From: Comamonadaceae bacterium
GTDB taxonomy: Bacteria; Pseudomonadota; Gammaproteobacteria; Burkholderiales; Burkholderiaceae_C
Direction of reading: 5' to 3'
NCBI GenBank assembly: GCA_027485235.1
Contig: JAIXRJ010000046.1
Span: 124,001 to 188,000, forward strand
DNA length: 64,000 nt
Every line of letters starts with the position of its first letter. Within the stretch, counting starts at the first letter, position 1. The notes under the pieces were generated by a model. That model did no database searches and was not told the DNA's origin. It saw only the letters and a list, made by a program, of their open reading frames with translations. Of the stretch, positions 58,113 to 64,000 are shown piece by piece. Made by a program: the position numbers and the translations under genes.

Positions 58113-59486
58113 GTGGACAGGCCAAGCCAAGACGCCCACTGGATGGGCCTTGCCCTTGAGCAGGCCCGATTGGCCGCCGAAACAGGCGAAGTGCCTGTCG
58201 GTGCGGTGGTCGTCAAGGACGGGCAAGTGATCGCCGCAGGTCGCAACGCGCCCATTGCCAGCCACGATCCCACGGCACACGCCGAGGTGGTGGCACTGCG
58301 AGAAGCGGCCCGTGTGTTGGGCAATTACCGGCTGCAGGGCTGCACCTTGTACGTGACCTTGGAGCCCTGCACCATGTGCAGCGGGGCCATGTTGCACGCC
58401 CGGGTGAACCGTGTGGTGTTTGGCGCAGCCGACCCGCGAACCGGGGCGGCGGGCTCGGTGCTCAACCTGTTTGACCACACGCAGCTGAACCACCAAACCC
58501 AAGTCACGGGTGGCGTGCTGGCCGATGAATGTGGCCAGTTGCTCAAAGACTTTTTCAGGCCCAAAAGAATGAACCCATGCCCTCTCAGAGAAGATGCCTT
58601 GCGCACGCCCGACGAAGCGTTTTCCGGTTTGTCCGATTACCCTTGGCAGCCGCACCATGTGAGCGACCTGCCCAGCATCGACGGGCTGCGCATGCACTAC
58701 TTGGATGAGGGCGACGCAAACGCCCCCTTGACATGGCTGTGCCTGCACGGCAACCCAGCTTGGAGCTATCTGTACCGCAAGATGATCCCGGTCTGGCTGG
58801 CGGCGGGTCACCGGGTGGTGGCGCCCGACCTGATCGGTTTTGGCAAGAGCGACAAGCCGAAGAAGGACAGCTTTCACCACTTCGAAATCCATCGCCAGTC
58901 CATGCTTGAGTTGATCGAACGGCTCGACCTGCAGCGCGTGGTGCTGGTGGTGCAAGACTGGGGCGGCATTTTGGGGCTGACTTTGCCCATGGACGCGCCC
59001 GAGCGTTACAAAGGCCTGTTGGTCATGAACACCACGCTCGCCACAGGAGAACAGCCCCTGAGCGACGGCTTTTTGGCTTGGCGCGGCTGGTGCCAGAGTC
59101 AGCCCTTGTTCGGTGTGAGCAAGCTGTTTGCGCGGGGTACGCGCAACATGACTCCCCAAGAGACCGCCGCTTATGACGCACCTTTCCCTGACAAGGGTTA
59201 TCGCGCGGCGCTCCGAGCCTTTCCACCCATGGTGCCGGAGTTTGCCGATTCGCCCGGCGCGGCCATCTCTAGGCTAGCGCATGACTTTTGGCGCAACGAT
59301 TGGCAAGGCCAGAGTTTCATGGCCATCGGCCAACAAGACCCGGTGCTGGGCGAGCCTGTGATGCGCCATTTGCAAAGCCAGATTCGCGGTTGCCCAGAAC
59401 CCATGCTGTTGCCCGATGCAGGACATTTTGTTCAGGAGCAGGGCAGGGCGATTGCCGAAGCGGCTGTGCGACACTTCAGGCCCTGA
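58113..59486 (+). CDS. tadA: Fusion of tRNA adenosine(34) deaminase TadA with a haloalkane-dehalogenase-like hydrolase
   Basis: A 457-residue two-domain protein. Residues 1-150 are TadA, with zinc and proton-shuttle motif HAE (57-59) and PCTMC (Cys86, Cys89); it makes inosine at position 34 of tRNA-Arg(ACG). From about Met153, with no stop between, a full alpha/beta hydrolase follows, starting like a stand-alone haloalkane dehalogenase (EDALRTPDEAF). It has HGNPAW (212-217), the nucleophile Asp282 with Trp283 in VVQDWGG, a second acid at Asp409 and His438 in DAGHFVQE. Compared with DhlA as I recall it, the second halide-binding Trp is Gly342, while Asn214 matches the halide-binding Asn of other dehalogenases. 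GTG 58113 follows the paiB stop; ATG 58080 and 58143 are alternatives. Confidence 0.88.
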   Translation: MDRPSQDAHWMGLALEQARLAAETGEVPVGAVVVKDGQVIAAGRNAPIASHDPTAHAEVVALREAARVLGNYRLQGCTLYVTLEPCTMCSGAMLHARVNRVVFGAADPRTGAAGSVLNLFDHTQLNHQTQVTGGVLADECGQLLKDFFRPKRMNPCPLREDALRTPDEAFSGLSDYPWQPHHVSDLPSIDGLRMHYLDEGDANAPLTWLCLHGNPAWSYLYRKMIPVWLAAGHRVVAPDLIGFGKSDKPKKDSFHHFEIHRQSMLELIERLDLQRVVLVVQDWGGILGLTLPMDAPERYKGLLVMNTTLATGEQPLSDGFLAWRGWCQSQPLFGVSKLFARGTRNMTPQETAAYDAPFPDKGYRAALRAFPPMVPEFADSPGAAISRLAHDFWRNDWQGQSFMAIGQQDPVLGEPVMRHLQSQIRGCPEPMLLPDAGHFVQEQGRAIAEAAVRHFRP

Positions 59487-59500
59487 AAAAGAACACCCGC

Positions 59501-60412
59501 ATGGCCCACATCTACATTTTTTCCCCTTCCAGTGCCGTGCGCGACAAAGCCGCTTTTCGCCGTGGTGTGAAGCGACTGCAAGCCCAAGGGCACCAGGTGG
59601 AAGTGGACGAAGCGGTTTTGGCCAGCCACATGCGCTTTGCGGGTGACGATGCCACGCGCATCTCAGCTATCACACGCGCTGCCGCCAGCGGGGCCAATGT
59701 GGCGCTCATCTCCCGTGGTGGTTACGGCCTCACGCGCATCCTGCCCGCCTTGCCCTACAAGCAGATCGCCAAAGCGATTGATGGCGGCATGCAGTTTGTG
59801 GGCCTGAGCGATTTCACCGCCTTCAACCAAGCCGTTTACGCCAAGACTGGCCGGATCAGCTGGCAAGGCCCGGCGCTGGGTGAAGACTTTGGCCCCGAAC
59901 AAGAACCCGACGACATCATGCAGGCCTGCTTTGACGACTTGTTGTTAGAGCAGGGGGAGGGCACAGGATGGCAACTGCCCAAGGCCGAGACCGAACGGCG
60001 CGTGATTGTGAAAGACGCGTCTCTTTGGGGCGGCAACCTCACGGTGCTGACTTCGCTGCTGGGCACTCCTTACTTTCCCCCGATCAAAGGTGGCGTGCTC
60101 TTCCTTGAGGATGTGGGAGAGCACCCTTACCGGGTGGAACGCATGCTCTCGCAGCTGCTGCACGCGGGCGTCTTGTCCCAGCAAAAAGCGGTGCTGATTG
60201 GGCAGTTCACCAATTTCAAGCTGGTGCCCACGCACGACAAAGGCTTCAAGCTGGCCACCGTGCTCGAGTGGCTGCGCGGCCAGATCAAGTCCCCAGTGCT
60301 CACTGGTTTGCCCTTTGGCCATGTGGCGACCAAAGTGCTGTTGCCTGTGGGTGCCAAGGTGGACCTGGTCACGCAAGGTCGTGAGGCGCTGTTGGTTTGG
60401 GGCCACATTTAG
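59501..60412 (+). CDS. ldcA: LD-carboxypeptidase (S66, LdcA-like)
   Basis: A 303-residue cytoplasmic serine peptidase that removes the terminal D-Ala from murein tetrapeptides during recycling. SRGGYG (71-76) marks the family. Ser103 in GLSDFTAFN is the expected nucleophile. The Glu and His of the triad are expected in FLEDVGEHPYRVERM and GLPFGHV. ATG 59501 was chosen because the open frame upstream lies inside the tadA fusion gene. It starts 14 bases after that gene. Confidence 0.92.
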   Translation: MAHIYIFSPSSAVRDKAAFRRGVKRLQAQGHQVEVDEAVLASHMRFAGDDATRISAITRAAASGANVALISRGGYGLTRILPALPYKQIAKAIDGGMQFVGLSDFTAFNQAVYAKTGRISWQGPALGEDFGPEQEPDDIMQACFDDLLLEQGEGTGWQLPKAETERRVIVKDASLWGGNLTVLTSLLGTPYFPPIKGGVLFLEDVGEHPYRVERMLSQLLHAGVLSQQKAVLIGQFTNFKLVPTHDKGFKLATVLEWLRGQIKSPVLTGLPFGHVATKVLLPVGAKVDLVTQGREALLVWGHI

Positions 60413-60458
60413 CCGCTCTTTGGGTCGGCATGGGTTTTTTCAGCAGACTGTCAGTGAC

Positions 60459-60484
60459 ATGAGATCAACCGCGGTCGATCTCAT
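60459..60484. repeat. 26-bp near-perfect palindrome after ldcA
   Basis: ATGAGATC at 60459-60466 and GATCTCAT at 60477-60484 are perfect arms, and ACCGCGGT at 60468-60475 is a perfect centre; only the pair at 60467/60476 does not match. No T tract follows. It may be a protein-binding site or a stable 3' hairpin of the ldcA message, and it lies 50 bases from the dif-like site. Confidence 0.7.
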
Positions 60485-60533
60485 TCAAAGCCAGCATGTT
60501 TCTGATTGTAAAAATTGTTGGCATGCGTTTATT

Positions 60534-60561
60534 ACTTAACATAATACACATCGTATGAAGT
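60534..60561. other. Candidate dif site (XerC/XerD recombination, chromosome terminus)
   Basis: A 28-bp element with 11-6-11 layout: left arm ACTTAACATAA, centre TACACA, right arm TCGTATGAAGT. Read on the minus strand, the XerD-type arm TTATGTTAAGT matches the E. coli dif XerD arm at 10 of 11 positions and the centre at 5 of 6. The XerC-type arm is divergent (about 4 of 11), but its outer bases mirror the XerD arm. It lies in a gene-free gap where gene direction switches: plus-strand genes to the left, minus-strand genes to the right. GGGCAGGG-type octamers point at it from both sides. Confidence 0.55.
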
Positions 60562-60641
60562 TTAAAGCGGATGTTTGATGACCCTCCAGGTGACCCTCCG
60601 TGGGGTTCGTCAATTCAGTCGCGCAGAAACTGGGGTAAGCA

Positions 60642-61292
60642 TTAAGGGCTCTTGGGCAAAGATTGCAGGATCTGAATGGCGTCTTTGCGATTGCCTTGGC
60701 GAGCGAAATCCAGTGCGCTCATGCCCAACTGGTTTGTCATGCTGGCATCAGCACCCTCTGCAAGCAGCAACTTGATCACCTCAGGCGAACCATACATGGC
60801 CGCCATCATCAATGGCGTTGTGCCGTTGGGCGATTCAGCGTCGATGAAAGCGCTTTCCGCCAACAACACTTTGGCAATCTCAGTGTGCCCCCCGCTGGCG
60901 GCGTAATGCAAAGGCGTCCAGCCCGTTTTGTTGACATCGGCTTCTCGCCAGATCAGCAATTCCACCAAGGCCTTGTGGCCACGGAAAGCGGCCAACATCA
61001 AAGCACTTTCGTCTTGCGGGTTTCGCTGTTCGACACGTGTCTGTTCGGTACGAATCAGAAGTTCAGCGGATTTCAAGGAACCTTCTTTGAGGGCAAGCAA
61101 CAAGCCGGGTTGGCCACGCTCATCCAAGGTGTTGGGATCAAAACCACGGTTTAAAAGTGACTGAACTTCTTTCACATTGTCAATTTTGATGGCTCGAAAA
61201 AAGTCAATGTATGAGCTTGCAAGCGAATTCTGAAATAATGAAAAAAATCCAATAAAAACAATGAATTTTTTTAATTTATTGAAGTTATACAT
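60642..61292 (-). CDS. Exported ankyrin-repeat protein
   Basis: A 216-residue protein. A signal peptide spans about 1-26 (FIVFIGFFSLFQNSLAS), so it is probably periplasmic. At least four ankyrin repeats follow, with the TPLHYAASGGHTEIAKVLL, TPLMMAAMYGSPEVIKLLL and SALMLAAFRGHKALVELL cores easily seen. Ankyrin arrays bind other proteins. Periplasmic ankyrin proteins often partner with catalase or secreted enzymes, but no such gene is adjacent. It lies 4 bases before tatD in the same direction. The 5' part is more AT-rich than the repeats. Confidence 0.88.
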   Translation of the reverse strand: MYNFNKLKKFIVFIGFFSLFQNSLASSYIDFFRAIKIDNVKEVQSLLNRGFDPNTLDERGQPGLLLALKEGSLKSAELLIRTEQTRVEQRNPQDESALMLAAFRGHKALVELLIWREADVNKTGWTPLHYAASGGHTEIAKVLLAESAFIDAESPNGTTPLMMAAMYGSPEVIKLLLAEGADASMTNQLGMSALDFARQGNRKDAIQILQSLPKSP

Positions 61293-61296
61293 GGCT

Positions 61297-62106
61297 TTAA
61301 GAAGCGGAGATACGTCTGAAAAGTTGGTTGAAATTATGGCTGGTCAATTCACCAATGGCCTCAGATGAAGACCCCCGCAAGTCCCCCAGCAATTTCGCCA
61401 CAAAGGGCACATACGAGGGGTTGTTGGTCTTGCCGCGGTAAGGCACAGGCGCCAAATAGGGGCTGTCGGTTTCAATCAACAAGCGGTCATCGGGGACAAA
61501 CTTGGCGACCTCGCGCAAATCGGCTGCGGTTTTGAAGGTCAAGATGCCCGAGAAAGAGATGTAAAAACCCAAATCCAAGGCAGCGCGGGCCACTTGCTGG
61601 CTTTCAGTGAAGCAGTGGAATACCCCCCCAGCGCAGCCTGCTTCGCCCGTCTCGCCCTCTTCCTTCAAAATCGCGATGGTGTCGTCAGAAGCTTGCCGCG
61701 TGTGAATGACCAGCGGTAAACCCGTTTGCCGTGCTGCCCGAATGTGGGTGCGAAAACGTTCGCGCTGCCATGCCATGTCGGCCACGGTGCGCCCCCCTTT
61801 GCGCTCGTCCATCTGGTAGTAGTCCAAGCCCGTCTCGCCAATCGCCAACACTTTGACGCGTGCCGCACCGTCCAGCAAATCCTGCAAGCTGGGCTCTCGC
61901 ACGCCTTCGTTGTCCGGGTGCACACCCACCGTCGCCCACAGGTTGTCGTGCGCCGTGGCCAGGCTGTGCACTTCGTCGAACTTTTCCAGGGTGGTGCAGA
62001 TGACCAGGGCGCGGGTCACTTGGGCGGTCACCATGGCCAGCTGGATGCTGTCCAGTTGGCTCATCAGCTCTGGAAAATTCAAATGGCAGTGGGAATCGGT
62101 GTACAT
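61297..62106 (-). CDS. TatD-family metal-dependent hydrolase (YcfH type)
   Basis: A 269-residue TIM-barrel nuclease. Metal ligands are visible as DSHCHLNF (His6, His8), IGETGLDYY (Glu), VIHTRQA (His), VFHCFTE (His) and IETDSPYL (Asp). The family includes 3'-5' exonucleases and D-aminoacyl-tRNA deacylase-like proteins. It follows holB by 3 bases in the conserved mltG-tmk-holB-tatD order; the small pilZ gene that often sits between holB and tatD is absent here. Confidence 0.93.
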   Translation of the reverse strand: MYTDSHCHLNFPELMSQLDSIQLAMVTAQVTRALVICTTLEKFDEVHSLATAHDNLWATVGVHPDNEGVREPSLQDLLDGAARVKVLAIGETGLDYYQMDERKGGRTVADMAWQRERFRTHIRAARQTGLPLVIHTRQASDDTIAILKEEGETGEAGCAGGVFHCFTESQQVARAALDLGFYISFSGILTFKTAADLREVAKFVPDDRLLIETDSPYLAPVPYRGKTNNPSYVPFVAKLLGDLRGSSSEAIGELTSHNFNQLFRRISAS

Positions 62107-62109
62107 GGC

Positions 62110-63114
62110 TCAGCCCTTGGACAGCAGGGTTTGATGGGCATCAGCGGTCAGGGCTTCGAGCATCAGACCGGCGTTGAAAGGGTGATCAGCGGTGCGTGCT
62201 GACTGCATCAGGCGCTTGAACCAATCGGTCAGCACAGTGATGGAAGCGTGGCTTGGTGGCAATTGGGTGACCTCGAAAAAGCGCGGCGCAGCGCCCGATT
62301 GGCGCAACACCAAGTCGTGGCAAAGCTTTTGCAAGGCATCAATGGCTTGCGCGGGGCTCAAATCGGCCAAGTGGCGGGCATCGCCTTGGCGCATGGCCTG
62401 GGGCAAAGCGGACCACCAGTCCGGCGTCAAACCGGCTTCGGTTTGGCGCAGCACATCGGTGGGTCGGCCGCCTGCGCTGCGCAGCAAGGCCTGCGCTACA
62501 GGGGCGTGTACGCCCCGCCCGATCAGCCAAGTCAGTGCTTCATCGGCCTCTGGCCATTTCATGGTGTGGGCCAAGCATCGGCTGCGGATGGTGGGCAGCA
62601 GCATGTGCGCCGCCTCGGTGGCCAGCACAAAGCGCACGTCGCCCGGCGGCTCTTCAAGGGTTTTGAGCAAGGCGTTGGCCGTGATGGTGTTCATGCGCTC
62701 GGCCGGAAACACCAGCACCGCCTTGCCTTGCCCCCGCGCATCGGTGCGCTGGGAAAACGCCACAGTGTCGCGCATGGCCTCCACCCGGATTTCTTTGCTG
62801 GGCTTGCGGGTTTTCTTGTCGATCTCGTCCTGGGCTTTTTCAGACAAAGGCCAGCCCAGCTCGATCATCACCGTCTCGGGCATCAGCACGGCCAAGTCGG
62901 CGTGGGTGTGCACCGCCACCGCATGGCAACTCTTGCATTCGCCACAAGCGCCTTGCGCTGTTGGGTTTTCACACAGCCAGGCCGAGACCATGGCCAGCCC
63001 CAAGTCGTATTGACCCAGGCCCGACGGACCTTGGAGCAACCAGGCGTGACCACGCTGGGCCAGCAAATCGGTGGCCTGGCGCGCAATCCACGGGGCGTTC
63101 AAAACGGCGCTCAT
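62110..63114 (-). CDS. holB: DNA polymerase III delta' subunit HolB
   Basis: A 334-residue clamp-loader subunit. The P-loop region reads GPSGLGQYD (29-37), lacking the Lys-Ser/Thr pair, as expected for delta', which does not bind ATP. The zinc module has four cysteines in CxnCGECKSC form (Cys48, 57, 60 and 63). The sensor region [18 protein letters not shown] follows. The start overlaps the tmk stop by 4 bases (ATGA). Confidence 0.94.
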   Translation of the reverse strand: MSAVLNAPWIARQATDLLAQRGHAWLLQGPSGLGQYDLGLAMVSAWLCENPTAQGACGECKSCHAVAVHTHADLAVLMPETVMIELGWPLSEKAQDEIDKKTRKPSKEIRVEAMRDTVAFSQRTDARGQGKAVLVFPAERMNTITANALLKTLEEPPGDVRFVLATEAAHMLLPTIRSRCLAHTMKWPEADEALTWLIGRGVHAPVAQALLRSAGGRPTDVLRQTEAGLTPDWWSALPQAMRQGDARHLADLSPAQAIDALQKLCHDLVLRQSGAAPRFFEVTQLPPSHASITVLTDWFKRLMQSARTADHPFNAGLMLEALTADAHQTLLSKG

Positions 63115-63752
63115 GCCGCGACCTGCTTCATCCAGTCGCCCACCAGGCGGCCGACGTCAGCACCCACGGCTTCAAGGGTTTGGGCGGCATCGACGCATGC
63201 AAAACGGCCAGGCATTTCGGCCTGGCGCTTGACATAGCCGGCACGCACGGCAGCAAAAAAATCGGCCGGCTGTGATTCAAATTTGTCGGGCGCGCGGGCC
63301 AAGGCCAGGCGCTGGGCAGCAATTTCAGGGTCCAGATCAAACCACACGGTCAGCTCGGGTTGGCGCAAAGCGCCATCGGGCAAGGCCTGCACCATGCGTT
63401 CCAGTTGCGCCAGCACCTGCCAGTCAAAGCCACGCCCACCCCCCTGATAGGCGAATGTGGCGTCGGTGAAGCGGTCACACAGCAGCACGTCGCCTCGGGC
63501 CAGCGCAGGTTCGATGACTTGCACCAAATGCTCTCGCCGCGCCGCAAAGATCAACAGCGCTTCCGTCAGCGCGTCCATGGGCTCGTGCAGCACCAATTCG
63601 CGCAGCTTTTCCGACAGGGGCGTACCCCCAGGTTCGCGTGTGAGCACAACCGCCCTGCCCGCGTCGCGGAACGACTGCGCCACGCGCTGAATGTGAGTGG
63701 ACTTGCCGGCACCGTCAATGCCTTCAAAACTGATGAACAAACCGCGTGTCAT
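63111..63752 (-). CDS. tmk: Thymidylate kinase
   Basis: A 213-residue kinase that phosphorylates dTMP to dTDP. The P-loop is [11 protein letters not shown] (9-19). The DR motif is [18 protein letters not shown], with the substrate-binding residues of the family. The lid region carries Arg (REHLVQV). It is preceded by mltG and overlaps holB by 4 bases. Confidence 0.96.
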   Translation of the reverse strand: MTRGLFISFEGIDGAGKSTHIQRVAQSFRDAGRAVVLTREPGGTPLSEKLRELVLHEPMDALTEALLIFAARREHLVQVIEPALARGDVLLCDRFTDATFAYQGGGRGFDWQVLAQLERMVQALPDGALRQPELTVWFDLDPEIAAQRLALARAPDKFESQPADFFAAVRAGYVKRQAEMPGRFACVDAAQTLEAVGADVGRLVGDWMKQVAA

Positions 63753-63800
63753 GGTGTGTGAAATTGGGAAAACACGATTGTCGCAGGCTCTCGCCAGCCT

Positions 63801-64000
63801 TCAATCCTTGGGCGACTTCTTGGCCGATTGGATGCCGCGCTGGTAAAGGTTGACCGCTCGGTTGTGTTGGTCGAGTGTTGCGCTGAAATGGCTGCTGCCG
63901 TCGCCTTTGGCCACAAAGTAAAGCGCCTGCGTCTTGGCGGGTTGCACCGCCGCCAACAGCGCCGCTTTGCCGGGCATCGCGATGGGCGTGGGCGGTAAAC
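63801..64000 (-). CDS. mltG: Endolytic transglycosylase MltG, C-terminal end only
   Basis: The last 65 residues of MltG; the remainder lies beyond the window. PPTPIAMPGKAAL and ALYFVAKGDGSSHFSATL are the conserved C-terminal blocks near the active site of this enzyme, which cuts nascent glycan strands and sets their length. The frame stays open to the window edge. The mltG-tmk-holB-tatD order supports the call. Confidence 0.92.
   Translation of the reverse strand, partial: LPPTPIAMPGKAALLAAVQPAKTQALYFVAKGDGSSHFSATLDQHNRAVNLYQRGIQSAKKSPKD

Noticed and set aside
60518..60545. TTGGCA-16-CATAAT as a promoter on the plus strand
   Set aside because: The -10 is part of the dif-like XerD arm, and no gene follows on the plus strand; the match is better explained by the recombination site.
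60575..60775. 66-codon plus-strand frame after the dif-like site
   Set aside because: Most of it is antisense to the 3' end of the ankyrin gene, and its start overlaps the TGACCCTCC repeats.

Overview
The window is about 58% GC and looks like a chromosomal segment of a freshwater betaproteobacterium in the Comamonadaceae, most like Limnohabitans or its relatives. The reasons are the dap gene pair followed by prmB, an smc-zipA-ligA-def block, the rimP-nusA-infB-rbfA-truB-typA cluster, and a Bug-type solute-binding protein under an IclR regulator. This assignment rests on gene order and protein character, not on a database search. No CRISPR array, rRNA operon, insertion sequence or prophage gene was seen.

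Layout. 1-2.3 kb: the end of a YeeE-type sulfur transporter, tcdA, tRNA-Lys with its own promoter and terminator, and a small CxxC protein. 2.4-7.8 kb (minus strand): an ABC-F ATPase, then dapC-dapE-prmB. 8.0-15.3 kb (plus): smc, zipA, ligA, def. 15.3-20.1 kb (minus): lptF-lptG-cbiX, a CysB-like regulator and a methionine-type aminotransferase. 20.1-23.6 kb (plus): pepA-holC, a small unknown gene and an orphan lipoprotein for amino-acid uptake. 23.9-26.9 kb: a low-GC glycan island (glycosyltransferase, pyruvyltransferase-like, TylF-like methyltransferase) ending next to tRNA-Ser. 27.1-36.1 kb: a basic amino-acid decarboxylase, fabI and the yejABEF peptide importer. 36.1-46.4 kb: the translation cluster rimP-nusA-infB-rbfA-truB-typA, an EamA transporter and a CoA hydrolase. 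46.4-52.0 kb: smpB, ratA-rnfH-methyltransferase, guaB and guaA. 52.0-55 kb: an AT-flanked bactofilin / membrane coiled-coil / M23 peptidase operon. 55-57.4 kb: an IclR-controlled Bug protein and cupin. 57.5-60.4 kb: paiB, a fused tadA-haloalkane-dehalogenase gene and an LD-carboxypeptidase. 60.5 kb: a dif-like XerCD site beside a large palindrome. 60.6-64 kb (minus): an exported ankyrin protein, then mltG-tmk-holB-tatD.

Most neighbouring genes are joined by ATGA-type stop/start overlaps or gaps under 20 bases, so the region is mainly compact operons for cell-envelope growth, translation and replication. The accessory content is confined to the glycan island, the bactofilin operon and the 55-60.6 kb stretch. 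The observations most worth following up are the candidate dif site with converging gene polarity, the TadA-dehalogenase fusion, the bactofilin-M23 operon, and the G8 tract in the island glycosyltransferase, where a one-base slip would truncate the protein.
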